From NCBI GenBank assembly GCA_028689585.1, contig JAQVCW010000017.1:30674-94673 (forward strand): a stretch of DNA of 64,000 nucleotides, read 5' to 3'. How positions within the stretch are numbered: the first letter of the stretch is position 1; each line of letters begins with the position of its first letter. This DNA is from Lachnospiraceae bacterium (lineage in GTDB: Bacteria; Bacillota; Clostridia; Lachnospirales; Lachnospiraceae). The position numbers and the translations under genes are program-made. Positions 45,223-56,112 of the stretch are shown one piece after another. The notes below the pieces were generated by a model, which ran no database searches, was not told the DNA's origin, and saw only the letters and a program-made list of their open reading frames with translations.

Positions 45223-45885
45223 GTGGCAGAGATGGAAAAAGACAAGGCCATGGATGAAACCACGGATACAGCAGACACTGTGAACACAGAAGCGGCAGAA
45301 GACAGACAGGAAGAGGATACACAGACCGCAGGGAACACAGAAGAAGCGGTGGATGGGGCGGAGTCCGAAACGGCAGAAGCAGCAGAGGAAGAGAATGCAG
45401 AAGAACCGGCTCAGAAGAAAGGTTTCTTCGCTAAGAAAAAAGAAAAAAAAGATAAAAAGGATGCTCAGATAGAAGAGCTGACGGATCGGGTACGACGCCA
45501 GATGGCGGAATTTGACAACTTCCGTAAACGGACAGAAAAAGAAAAATCAGCCATGTATGAAATCGGCGCCCGCAGTGTAGTGGAGAAGATCCTTCCGGTA
45601 GTAGATAATTTTGAACGCGGCCTGGCCGCAGCGGAGGATTGTGCAGACGATCCCTTCATGGAGGGAATGCAGAAGATCTACAAGCAGCTGATGAGCACAC
45701 TGGAATCCATGGAAGTAAAGCCGATCGAGGCAGTCGGTCAGGAATTCAATCCGGATTTTCACAATGCAGTGATGCATATAGAGGATGAGAACCTGGGTGA
45801 GAACGTGGTGGCGGAAGAACTCCAGAAGGGCTATCTGTACCGCGACACCGTAGTCCGTCACAGCATGGTGAAGGTAGCTAATTAA
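45223..45885 (+). CDS. grpE: Nucleotide exchange factor GrpE
   Basis: The first about 85 residues are low-complexity and acidic (Glu, Ala, Thr). The coiled coil and GrpE head follow: QMAEFDNFRKRTEKEK, ILPVVDNFERGL, and the C-terminal VVAEELQKGYLYRDTVVRHS. It uses GTG as start. It exchanges ADP on DnaK, encoded next. Confidence 0.95.
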   Translation: MAEMEKDKAMDETTDTADTVNTEAAEDRQEEDTQTAGNTEEAVDGAESETAEAAEEENAEEPAQKKGFFAKKKEKKDKKDAQIEELTDRVRRQMAEFDNFRKRTEKEKSAMYEIGARSVVEKILPVVDNFERGLAAAEDCADDPFMEGMQKIYKQLMSTLESMEVKPIEAVGQEFNPDFHNAVMHIEDENLGENVVAEELQKGYLYRDTVVRHSMVKVAN

Positions 45886-45950
45886 TCGGCAGTGAGAGGC
45901 AATCAACAAATTAATATTTGTTTTTCATATAGACTTTATCATTCATTTAA

Positions 45951-47852
<1,902 letters not shown>

Positions 47853-47882
47853 TGAAATAAAAGATTTTCAGATTGACATAGA

Positions 47883-47914
47883 TGGTCATGGCGCCCTTTT
47901 GGACGTCATGACCA
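47883..47914 (+). other. Hairpin between dnaK and dnaJ
   Basis: TGGTCATG and CATGACCA form a perfect 8-bp stem, with further GCG/CGT pairing inside. No T-tract follows directly. It may process or attenuate the transcript so that dnaJ is expressed less than dnaK. Confidence 0.55.
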
Positions 47915-48031
47915 AATGTTCGTTTGCAGATGCAGAAAGATTCTGAGTTTTAGTTGCATATAAAATTTAAAGATAAAAATAGAACGGGATACAGCCCTCC
48001 GGGTATGTATCTGATTAAGAGGGTGATGAAT

Positions 48032-49219
48032 ATGGCAGAGAGTAAAAGAGATTATTATGAAGTCCTTGGCGTGGATAAGAATGCAGATGATGCAGCGCTG
48101 AAAAAGGCATATCGTGTGTTAGCCAAAAAGTACCATCCTGATATGAATCCGGGGGATCAGGCGGCAGAGAAAAAATTCAAAGAGGCTTCCGAGGCATATG
48201 CGGTGCTGAGCGATCCGGAAAAAAGACGCCAGTATGATCAGTTTGGTCATGCGGCATTCGAAGGCGGCGCCGGTGGAGCAGGCGGTTTCGGCGGATTCGA
48301 TTTCAATGGAGCCGATATGGGAGATATCTTCGGCGACATTTTCGGCGATTTATTTGGCGGCGGCAGAAGAAGAGGTCCGGCCAACGGACCGATGCAGGGA
48401 GCAAATGTGCGTTCCAGCGTGCGCATTACCTTTGAAGAGGCTATTTTCGGATGTGATAAAGAAATCAGCCTGAATATCAAGGACGAGTGCACCAATTGCC
48501 ATGGTACCGGCGCAAAGCCGGGCACCAATCCCACCACCTGTCCAAAGTGCGGCGGAAAAGGCCAGGTAGTCTACAGCCAGCAGTCTTTATTTGGCATGGT
48601 ACAAAACGTTCAGAATTGTCCGGACTGCCACGGCACCGGCAAGATCATTAAAGACAAATGTCCAAACTGCGCCGGTACGGGTTACACCTCCAGCAAAAAG
48701 ACCATTCAGGTAAGCATCCCTGCCGGTATTGACAACGGTCAGAGCATCCGTATCCGCGGAAAAGGAGAACCGGGTGTCAACGGCGGACCGAGGGGCGATC
48801 TGCTGGTAGAAGTGGTTGTGGGACGTCACAACAACTTTACCCGTCAGGACATGGACATTTTCTCCAATGTGGAGATCAGCTTTGCTCAGGCAGCCCTGGG
48901 CGGTGACCTGAAGGTCAGCACCGTAGACGGTGATGTGATCTATACCGTCAGACCGGGAACCCAGAGCGGCACCAGAGTCCGTCTGAAGGGCAAAGGAGTG
49001 CCATCCCTTCGGAACAAGAATCTGCGCGGTGATCAGTACGTGACGCTGATCGTAAGGATCCCCACAAAGCTCAGTGAAGAAGCAAAAAGAGCCCTGCGGG
49101 AATTCGATGCAGCCACCGGAAACAGTCTGGGCCAGGCGGCAGCGGTCGAAGGCGGAGCAGCAGAAAAGCCGAAGAAAAAAAGCTTCATAGATAAACTGAA
49201 GGAAAATTTCGAAGATTAA
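48032..49219 (+). CDS. dnaJ: Chaperone DnaJ
   Basis: The J domain has the HPD motif ([10 protein letters not shown]), followed by a Gly/Phe-rich stretch. Four CxxCxGxG zinc repeats ([32 protein letters not shown]) precede the C-terminal substrate-binding domain. ATG 48032 ([13 protein letters not shown]) is chosen, with AGAGGGTG upstream; ATG 48026 is a close alternative. The product is 395 aa. Confidence 0.97.
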   Translation: MAESKRDYYEVLGVDKNADDAALKKAYRVLAKKYHPDMNPGDQAAEKKFKEASEAYAVLSDPEKRRQYDQFGHAAFEGGAGGAGGFGGFDFNGADMGDIFGDIFGDLFGGGRRRGPANGPMQGANVRSSVRITFEEAIFGCDKEISLNIKDECTNCHGTGAKPGTNPTTCPKCGGKGQVVYSQQSLFGMVQNVQNCPDCHGTGKIIKDKCPNCAGTGYTSSKKTIQVSIPAGIDNGQSIRIRGKGEPGVNGGPRGDLLVEVVVGRHNNFTRQDMDIFSNVEISFAQAALGGDLKVSTVDGDVIYTVRPGTQSGTRVRLKGKGVPSLRNKNLRGDQYVTLIVRIPTKLSEEAKRALREFDAATGNSLGQAAAVEGGAAEKPKKKSFIDKLKENFED

Positions 49220-49243
49220 TAGATTTTTTACAGATAAACTGGA

Positions 49244-49270
49244 AGAACCGGACGGAAGTCCGGTTCTTTT
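49244..49270 (+). terminator. Terminator of the chaperone operon
   Basis: AGAACCGGAC, loop GGAA, GTCCGGTTCT followed by TTT: a 10-bp GC-rich stem right after dnaJ. Confidence 0.9.
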
Positions 49271-49322
49271 GTGAAGCAGATAGTGATAATCTGCAGATAG
49301 CCGAAAAGGGCAGGAAGTCTAT

Positions 49323-49547
49323 TGACAATTAACGTCAAAAATGGTAAATTTAATATATGTTAAGGGGGGGCATTTTTATTTAAAATAAAGGATAAAATGC
49401 TTCTTGAGAAAGTGAAATGTTATGAAATGGGGTACCTGAGCCGACTACGGTTTTCGCAGTTTTTCGTATCGACAATTTCAAAGGAATGCCCAGGAGGGAG
49501 CATGATCTTTCAGAAAACAATAAACTATTTCCAAGGAGGAAGAATTG
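49323..49547 (+). promoter_or_regulatory. Promoter and long 5' leader of the pilin gene
   Basis: TTGACA at 49323 with A/T-rich TAAATT at 49345 could be the promoter, which leaves a leader of about 190 nt. The leader contains a GCATTTT/AAAATGC inverted repeat (about 49370-49400) and a stretch around 49431-49480 with no class I recognise; it does not match c-di-GMP-I or -II riboswitch consensus as I know them. A small 28-codon frame (49502-49588) with AGGAGGG before its ATG overlaps the pilin start. Confidence 0.45.
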
Positions 49548-50006
49548 ATGAGTATTTTTGCAAAGGCAAAAGAAATGAAAAAGAATAAGAAAGGTTTTAC
49601 GTTAGTAGAGCTGATTGTGGTACTGGTTATCCTGGCTATTTTGGCAGCTATTTTGGTACCAGCGTTACTGGGTTACATTGATAGGGCAAGACAGAAACAG
49701 TCAACAACAAATGCTTCAACGGCGTTGACGGCTGCACAAGCGATAGCTTCCGAAGCATATGGACTTAATTCAGTTGTAGATGCAGCAACGGATGGCACTG
49801 GAGATGCTGGAACTGAGATTGCCTTAGCTAACTTTACTTTAGGAACAAATGATAATATTGCTGCATTAACAAGCATTGACGATGCAAATGCAACAGTAAC
49901 ATACACGTATTTGGATGGCGAAATATCAGCATTTACATATGCAGATGATAACTATACTGCTGTATGGCAACCTACAACTGGCAACTGGGATATTACAGAA
50001 TCATAA
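49548..50006 (+). CDS. Type IV pilin (complete, expressed copy)
   Basis: This 152-aa prepilin has a basic 16-residue leader ending KKNKKG, then FTLVELIVVLVILAILAAIL, the class III cleavage motif and hydrophobic helix with the conserved Glu5. The variable C-terminal part begins after LLGYIDRARQKQ and is rich in Thr, Asn and Ala. ATG 49548 has AAGGAGG eight bases upstream. No pilus assembly genes lie nearby. Two truncated homologues of its C-terminal part are at 50448 and 58921 on the other strand. Confidence 0.92.
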   Translation: MSIFAKAKEMKKNKKGFTLVELIVVLVILAILAAILVPALLGYIDRARQKQSTTNASTALTAAQAIASEAYGLNSVVDAATDGTGDAGTEIALANFTLGTNDNIAALTSIDDANATVTYTYLDGEISAFTYADDNYTAVWQPTTGNWDITES

Positions 50007-50137
50007 TCACATAAACTCATTATCTAGTATTTGTTAAATATGAATTGAGTTTGACGAATTAGAAAAATTGAAATCAAAAAACAAGAGTCAGAAACAAAAT
50101 GATATCTTTCTTGATGGTTTTATATGCTCGTGACATT

Positions 50138-50187
50138 AAAAGAGAATATACGCTCTTCACTTATGTGAACCGTATATTCTCTTTTTT
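50138..50187 (+). terminator. Pilin gene terminator
   Basis: AAAAGAGAATATACG pairs over 15 bp with CGTATATTCTCTTTT, followed by more T residues, 130 nt after the pilin stop. Confidence 0.88.
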
Positions 50188-50319
50188 ACAACTGTATTTG
50201 TTTATTTACATTTGAAACATGAAAATATTGTGACAACTTTATTCACTTTCTGAGGACAGACTTCAATTGTATCTTATTTTTTGAAACACAATTATTCCTT
50301 TAGAAAAACTCAATAAAAT

Positions 50320-50366
50320 AAAGCAAAAATCTTTTGAAATAGTAAAGACTTTTGCTTTATTTTTGC
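50320..50366. terminator. Second hairpin terminator, downstream of cassette 1
   Basis: AAAGCAAAAATCTTTT pairs with AAAGACTTTTGCTTT with one mismatch, followed by ATTTTTGC on the plus strand. It can act in both directions and lies 80-130 nt downstream of the minus-strand cassette. Confidence 0.65.
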
Positions 50367-50447
50367 TAAAACACAAAACAATTTACTTTATCTTATTAAT
50401 CATGCTTTCTATGATAATTTTTGATATATTTCAATGATTTGTGACTA

Positions 50448-50805
50448 TTATGCAGCAGCAATTGTCCATGTTCCGCTTGTAGCAGACCAAGTTGCAGTTT
50501 TACCGCTTTCGGTAAAAGTAAATGTATCTAAAACAGCTTTACCATCAAAAGAAACGGTAAATGTTGCAGTTCCATCTTTTATGCTTGATAAAGACTGAAT
50601 AGTATCTGTAAGACCTGTTGCTATTGCTTTTGTACCTACAGTAACTGACTGCCATGCTGTAATTGGAGCACTAATAGCCAATGGATCACTAATAGCAGGA
50701 ACCTCCGTATCTATAGGTAAGTGTCCATATACTTCATTAGCAATTGATTGTGTAGCAATCAATGCAGCATTTGCATCTGTTGAAATTTGTTTATCTCTCG
50801 CCTTA
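50448..50805 (-). pseudogene. Silent pilin C-terminal cassette 1
   Basis: Read on the minus strand from 50805, KARDKQISTDANAALIATQS aligns with RARQKQSTTNASTALTAAQA of the pilin. Homology continues to the end (SLSSIKDGTATFTVSFDG and KTATWSATSGTWTI against ALTSIDDANATVTYTYLDG and YTAVWQPTTGNWDI). Leader, prepilin cleavage site and hydrophobic helix are missing. Homology begins at TAAGGCGAGA, equivalent to TAGGGCAAGA in the pilin gene. A frame can be opened from ATG 50870 but has no ribosome binding site. It could be a silent donor cassette or simply a decayed gene. Confidence 0.78.
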
Positions 50806-50906
50806 CGTTTGAAACAATAAAAGCAACTCCCAATAATAGATAAACAATAACCCCCTATTTTGGAACACATAATTTTACTTTATAATAAACTATTTTGCAC
50901 GTTTTC

Positions 50907-51157
50907 TCATAACGAGCAACGCCTTAAGCATGAATGGCCTTCATTCCAGAAATTATGACACTGGCGAATGCGCCTGGAACATTGCAAAAACATCTTCCGC
51001 ATCAGTGGCGGATAGCCAAAATGGAACAGGGCAGTCTCTTCCAGAATTTCATCCACCCATGCAATCCCTTCCCCCGGAATGACCGGAGTGATGTCAAGAC
51101 AGATATGCCCAGCCCCACCATAACCTTCTTTATAAAACCTTCCTTTGGCCGCCCCTG
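50907..51157 (-). pseudogene. Relic of a PfkB-type carbohydrate kinase
   Basis: On the minus strand AGHICLDITPVIPGE (about 51070-51113) matches the start of PfkB-family sugar kinases, and ILEETALFHFGYPPLMRKMF (about 50985-51045) matches a mid-protein block of the same family. The two blocks are joined with most of the intervening residues missing. No start or full domain remains. This marks tissue of an older gene at the edge of the pilin insertion. Confidence 0.55.
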
Positions 51158-53728
51158 CTACACCTGGCCGCCGGCTTTCTGCTTTTCTTCCAGTATACTT
51201 TCTTCATCCGCAGCGATCTTCACCTCGCCGGTATCTAATAATCCCACAAATACCGTCACCATTTCCGGATCGAACTGCCTTCCAGCCTCCTCCAGCAGGA
51301 TCTCTCTGGCCCGTTCCAGCGGAACAGGAGACTTATAGCAGCGTCTGGAAACAATCGCATCAAAAGAGTCTGCAATGCACAGGATCCGGGCCGTAGCCGG
51401 AATATTCTCCCCTGCAATCTGTCTGGGATATCCCTTCCCGTCATATCGTTCATGATGACCGATCACTGCCGGGATTACATAATCCAGGGAAGGCAGGTGG
51501 CGGATAATGCCGATGGATGCCTCCACATGCCCCTTGATCACTTCATATTCTTCCTCAGTCAGCCTAGACGGCTTGTTCAGAATCTGCTCCGGAATGCCGA
51601 TCTTTCCCACATCATGCAGCAGCGCCGCCTGACGGATCGTCTCTATCGTATCCTCATTCATTCCCAGCGCTTCCGCCAGCGCAGTGGCATAATAAGCTAC
51701 ATTATTGGAATGGCGGAAAGTATAGTGATCCTTGGTGTCGATCGCCGCAGTCAGCGCATATATCGTAGATTCATATTCCGTATAAATATCCCGTGGATGA
51801 AATTCTTCCTGCTGCCGGCCGGTGGGGTTCTCCACACTGGTCATGCTGTCAGAGATATGAATTCCGTTCTTTCCATGGTGCTTCACATAGTAGATGGCCA
51901 TGTCCACATTGTCCAGCATTTCCTTCATCGTGTGAGCCCCGAAGGGAAACGCGCTGATGCCGATGCTGGCCGTCAGGCGGCGCATGGCATAATTTTTCTT
52001 ATTGCTGTTCATCTGATGGATCTGATGGCTGATGGATTCCGCCAGCAGCTTTGCGCCCATAATATCATAATGAGGCAGCAGCACCGCGAATTCTTTTCCA
52101 TAATACCTGGCCACGATGCCATTCTCGCCTACGCTGGCCTGCAGGATCCGGGCCACCTGCTGCAGAGCATGATCTCCTTCTGCCATCCCGTAAAGCTGAT
52201 TGTACAATTTAAAATCATCAATATCAATCAGGATCAAAACCAGCGAAGACTGCTCACATTCACTGAAAATAGCCTGAAACCGTTCGGTAAAATACCGGCG
52301 GTTCAAAAGCCCGGTCAGTTCATCCGTAACCGCTTCCTTAAATGCTTTCTCATACAGCATGGAATTCTTGATCGCAATCGATGCGATGGAGCCCAGCGCG
52401 CCCAAAAAGGCGGTATCGCCCTGACTGATGGTAGCCTTTCCATCCTTATTGGAGAAAAGGACAATGCCCACCAGTTCCTCTCCGTCCTTGAGCGCAATGG
52501 CATATTCAATCTTCAGCATATTCAGCATCTGTCTTTCTTCATGCCACAGTGCTTTCCCATCCACACTGTAAGAAAAATCCCGGACGAAAAGAAAATCCTC
52601 GCTGTGACCGGTAAAATAGGTGACCATCGGATGGTCTTCCCGCATTATAAAATTAGTCGCTTTCAGGTCACTGTCTGCATACACCATTTCGTAAGGATAG
52701 CCCGGCTTTCTCTGCATGCAGATATAGACATCTTCCACATCCGTCGCTTTCTTGATAATGGCAACCGTAGCCTCATAAATATCCTTCAGGCGAAGGCTTT
52801 TCGATGCAGACAGGCTGAACTCCTGAAGGCACTCCTTCTGCATCTGTTCTTCTTTCACAAAAATCGCGCTGAGTATCCGTTTCCAGATAAAGACAAATCC
52901 CATAGCCACTACCACCACCATGCCTGCAAATACCAGTACATAATCTTCCCGCAGCCAGGGAAGATGCTTTTGCAGCGTCAGGATCAGATGGGGACTCAGA
53001 TTATAAAAAACAAGCAGCGTGGCCATCAGTGCAGCCGCATAGCAGACCCCCTCCGATGCCAGAAATTTCAGGCGGAACAGACGGCGGCGGATCAGAGCAT
53101 AAAACATCAGCAGTGCATTGATCAGGCCGCTCAGAATGTCAATGGGAAATCCCTTCAAAAACGGCAGCAGCAGTGCCAGATTGCCTCCGAACATCAGAAC
53201 CATGCCGAGCATGGTGGGCTCGATCTGTTTCCGGAATACCGGATTTTTCCTGCAGTTTACCACCAGAATATAGAGCATATGGAACAGAACGCCGCCGGTA
53301 ATTGCAAACAGCACGCCCACGCTCCAGGTCATATTATATTCAAATACCACGCTCCGGTCCACCAGAGAAATCATATTCGGCGCAGCCAGAAAACATCCGG
53401 TCAGGCTGTTGATCACGCAGGCTGCCACGATCAGCACCAGCCAGAGCATCGACAGGAAGGTGGTTTTTCTGCCGGCAAAGGCGCAGACAAAAGAGTACAG
53501 AGCATACGCCAGCAGCAGCAGTCCGCAGATGGATACATTATACCATACCCGGTAAGAAGGCCAGGCCTGAATCCGCATCAGAAAAGAACCGCCGGTCCAG
53601 CAGATGGAAGCCACCAGTACCAGCAGAAAGGAATTGATAATCTTGTTTTTTTTCGCTGTAATAAAGATCAGAAACAGCAGCAGATATCCAAAAACGGCAA
53701 TAATCGAAATATAATCAAAGCTTCCCAT
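51158..53728 (-). CDS. Membrane HD-GYP phosphodiesterase with GAF and degenerate GGDEF domains
   Basis: The 856-aa protein has about eight membrane helices (residues 1-290), a GAF-like domain (about 310-460), a GGDEF domain (about 470-630) whose active-site motif is degenerate (RYYGKEFAVLLPH), and a C-terminal HD-GYP domain with LLHDVGKIGIPEQI and HHERYDGKGYPRQIAGENIP. It probably hydrolyses c-di-GMP, with the GGDEF part sensing or inactive. The start directly follows the stop of the GH3 gene (TAGATG). Confidence 0.92.
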   Translation of the reverse strand: MGSFDYISIIAVFGYLLLFLIFITAKKNKIINSFLLVLVASICWTGGSFLMRIQAWPSYRVWYNVSICGLLLLAYALYSFVCAFAGRKTTFLSMLWLVLIVAACVINSLTGCFLAAPNMISLVDRSVVFEYNMTWSVGVLFAITGGVLFHMLYILVVNCRKNPVFRKQIEPTMLGMVLMFGGNLALLLPFLKGFPIDILSGLINALLMFYALIRRRLFRLKFLASEGVCYAAALMATLLVFYNLSPHLILTLQKHLPWLREDYVLVFAGMVVVVAMGFVFIWKRILSAIFVKEEQMQKECLQEFSLSASKSLRLKDIYEATVAIIKKATDVEDVYICMQRKPGYPYEMVYADSDLKATNFIMREDHPMVTYFTGHSEDFLFVRDFSYSVDGKALWHEERQMLNMLKIEYAIALKDGEELVGIVLFSNKDGKATISQGDTAFLGALGSIASIAIKNSMLYEKAFKEAVTDELTGLLNRRYFTERFQAIFSECEQSSLVLILIDIDDFKLYNQLYGMAEGDHALQQVARILQASVGENGIVARYYGKEFAVLLPHYDIMGAKLLAESISHQIHQMNSNKKNYAMRRLTASIGISAFPFGAHTMKEMLDNVDMAIYYVKHHGKNGIHISDSMTSVENPTGRQQEEFHPRDIYTEYESTIYALTAAIDTKDHYTFRHSNNVAYYATALAEALGMNEDTIETIRQAALLHDVGKIGIPEQILNKPSRLTEEEYEVIKGHVEASIGIIRHLPSLDYVIPAVIGHHERYDGKGYPRQIAGENIPATARILCIADSFDAIVSRRCYKSPVPLERAREILLEEAGRQFDPEMVTVFVGLLDTGEVKIAADEESILEEKQKAGGQV

Positions 53729-55348
53729 CTACCTCACGCTCCTTCCCGAAGCCGTGAACTGACACCTTAAAAAGTTTTTCAGTTCGTGACTGTCCGGATT
53801 CATGTGGCGCAGAGGCGGATTGCCTGCTTTCTGATAACGCTCAAAGGTCCCGCAGGTGAGAATTGTCACCGCCAGCGGATCCACGCCCAGGATCTTTTTC
53901 AGATCCCGATAATCCTGATCCACATAACGGAAGTACGTGCTCAGTTGTTCCTTGAGAATTTCTTTTGTCACCGCACCGGAAGCCAGCGCTCCCGGCAGGA
54001 TCTCCGCATACAGATGCATATAAGGCCGCTTCTGCGGCGTATACTCCTTCACTGCGATCCAGTTCCTGATCTTCAGACCAGACAGGGCAATGACATGCTC
54101 AATGCTGTTTTCTGAAATTCTGGTAAACCCTCCGATATCAATGATCGAAGGAATACGATCCACATATTCAAATCTGGGAATATGGGTATCATCCTCTTTG
54201 TTCTCCAGCCCCGCGCATCGGTAGACGTCCCCTACCCGGTAACGGACAAAGGCTCCGCCCTTCAGTACGGAAATCACCAGCTCATATTTCTCCCCCGGCA
54301 CCACCTCGTCCATCAGGCAGGTGGGCGGCTGAAACGTGGGATCTTCCATATTCCGGATCATATTCTTTTCTGTAATAAATTCATAAAAACAGGTATCCGG
54401 GAAAAAGTACATTCCGTTCCGGGTCCAGGTCTCCGTACCGATCAGGGAAGGCTCCGTACCGGCAAACAGTTCCATGGGGCGCACGCCCCAAAGCTTCTCC
54501 AGGTCATCCTTGTAGCAGCAATTATCCGTGCCCGCCACCATAAAGCCCTTCAGTCGGAACAGATCTCCCGGCCGCAGTGAACGCTTTTCATTGTGGCAGC
54601 GGATCTTGGCACGGATCATGCGCAATGCCATATCCGGCCGGCACTTAAGAAGGCTGGATATCCCGCCTCCGCCGCTCATGCTGCCCAGGCTTAAGCTCAC
54701 CGCATAAGCCACGCTCCCAAGACCAAAGAAATAATCCATGCCATACTTCAAAGCCTGTTTGAAGCCTTCTTTATTTCTCTGGCTAAAAGTCATATCCACC
54801 GCTTCCTTCACAGGCGGCAGGAAACGCACATCCACCGCCTCCTCCAGCGCCACGGGAAACAGCCCCGTAACATAAGGCAGCGGAGCCAGTCCATAGAGGA
54901 TCTTATCCATATTTTGAGTCTTGAACTCACCCTTACGCCGGCTGGTACTCAGCAGCATACAGGTCACTACGTTATTACGGAAGGTATCCAACATACTCCT
55001 GCTGTAGGGTGCCAGCTTCACCGGATGACGGCCGCCCTCCCAGGTGGTCTGAATCCAGATGATCGGCTCCTCCGGCAGCATATCTCCCTGCTTCAGCAGC
55101 AGAATATCCGCATAATCATCATAGGTAGTCAATGGTACTATACTGCGGAATTCCTCAATGCTGGATGGAATACGTCCCTTCATGATTATTTTCCCCAGAC
55201 TGCTCTTTGCGTACTGGTTTATCTGTTCCATCATCAGACGGTTCTGTATCATCATATAGTCCTTCATATTCAGATCCAGAAATCCACAGTATTCTTCCCA
55301 TATCTCACGATATTGTTTTTTCTTTAGTCTTTCAGTCAAGTGTTTCAT
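53729..55348 (-). CDS. GH3-family acyl-adenylating enzyme
   Basis: The protein has the GH3/JAR1-like fold: IPLTTYDDYAD-type N-terminal block (IVPLTTYDDYADILLLKQGD), TTWEGGRHPVKLAPYS, a central ELFAGTEPSLIGTETW, and a C-terminal VRYRVGDVYRCAGLEN. Such enzymes adenylate a carboxylic acid and transfer it to an amine or thiol; substrate unknown. I start at ATG 55348, nine bases after AAAGGAA, and not at 55357, which abuts that site. It overlaps the ICMT-like gene by four bases. Confidence 0.82.
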   Translation of the reverse strand: MKHLTERLKKKQYREIWEEYCGFLDLNMKDYMMIQNRLMMEQINQYAKSSLGKIIMKGRIPSSIEEFRSIVPLTTYDDYADILLLKQGDMLPEEPIIWIQTTWEGGRHPVKLAPYSRSMLDTFRNNVVTCMLLSTSRRKGEFKTQNMDKILYGLAPLPYVTGLFPVALEEAVDVRFLPPVKEAVDMTFSQRNKEGFKQALKYGMDYFFGLGSVAYAVSLSLGSMSGGGGISSLLKCRPDMALRMIRAKIRCHNEKRSLRPGDLFRLKGFMVAGTDNCCYKDDLEKLWGVRPMELFAGTEPSLIGTETWTRNGMYFFPDTCFYEFITEKNMIRNMEDPTFQPPTCLMDEVVPGEKYELVISVLKGGAFVRYRVGDVYRCAGLENKEDDTHIPRFEYVDRIPSIIDIGGFTRISENSIEHVIALSGLKIRNWIAVKEYTPQKRPYMHLYAEILPGALASGAVTKEILKEQLSTYFRYVDQDYRDLKKILGVDPLAVTILTCGTFERYQKAGNPPLRHMNPDSHELKNFLRCQFTASGRSVR

Positions 55349-55929
55349 AAGCCACATTTCCTTTCCTTCAAGTCACTGATACAGGCTCTGATGCTTTTCA
55401 TCGTCGGTATCAAAAACGGGGTGCTGTGTCGGTATTTCTCATATTGATCAAATATGTTCGGAAAAGTCCAGCTATCCTGAAACCATACATAAAAGACATT
55501 GCAAACTGTTGTTGTCAAAAAAAGCGTTCCCGCCTCACTGCCCGGCAGCGCCAGCCAGATACCGGCGTACATCCCGGCCAGCCACAGCACACCGGGATGA
55601 CGGCAGAGGGCATACATCCCGCTGCTGCATACGGTTCTTTTTTCTCCGCCAACATGGTCTCCATAAGTTGCTTTCATTGGAAGTGCAAAAAAAAGTGTAT
55701 CAATCAGAAGTGCGAAAAACAGAACAGATAGCAAAATCCCTGCCCAGAAAGAAACATTTAACACAAGTGAAAAGGATGCCAACCAGATCCCTGATACGGT
55801 CGCTGCCGCCAACCCCAGGCAGCCGACACCAAAAAAACACTGCAGAAATTTATTTTTCCACAATGCATCGTTCACATCATAAATAAAAAATAATACAAAG
55901 CTTCCAATAATCCCCAATATTATGCCCAC
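55345..55929 (-). CDS. ICMT/PEMT-like membrane methyltransferase
   Basis: The 194-aa protein has about five membrane helices and the block CSSGMYALCRHPGVLWLAG, which resembles the RHPxY region of isoprenylcysteine carboxyl methyltransferase and phospholipid methyltransferases. A late QYEKYRHSTPFLIP fits the C-terminal family region. GTG start at 55929. It is the first gene of the three-gene operon with GH3 and HD-GYP. Confidence 0.72.
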   Translation of the reverse strand: MGIILGIIGSFVLFFIYDVNDALWKNKFLQCFFGVGCLGLAAATVSGIWLASFSLVLNVSFWAGILLSVLFFALLIDTLFFALPMKATYGDHVGGEKRTVCSSGMYALCRHPGVLWLAGMYAGIWLALPGSEAGTLFLTTTVCNVFYVWFQDSWTFPNIFDQYEKYRHSTPFLIPTMKSIRACISDLKERKCGL

Positions 55930-56112
55930 GCTCTGTTTCCCTCATATCGCGTATCTCGTTCCCGCTTTATTTTCTTTCCTTATATTTTTTATTTTCTCTC
56001 TTTCCTGTTTTGTTTTTTGCTTTCACAGTTTTCTTTTGTACATCCATCAATTATGTTTTCCATTATAGGTCATGTTACCTATTTCCGCAATCATTTTTAG
56101 CTGTTTTCTGAA

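Larger units (their letters stand above)
50007..50447. other. A/T-rich gene-free stretch between pilin and cassette 1
   Basis: This 441-nt stretch holds the two hairpin terminators listed separately and no credible gene. Base composition is clearly more A/T-rich than the flanking core genes. Confidence 0.7.

Noticed and set aside
49350..49547. c-di-GMP riboswitch in front of the pilin gene
   Set aside because: Pilin genes in Clostridia are often controlled this way, but I could not find the conserved core of either c-di-GMP class here.
50934..51338. 134-codon plus-strand frame across the kinase relic
   Set aside because: Recognisable similarity is on the minus strand, and the plus frame has no motif or ribosome binding site.
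51452..53770. 772-codon plus-strand frame opposite the HD-GYP gene
   Set aside because: It is rich in His, Gln and Arg with no domain, and exactly opposes a well-supported gene, so it is an antisense shadow.
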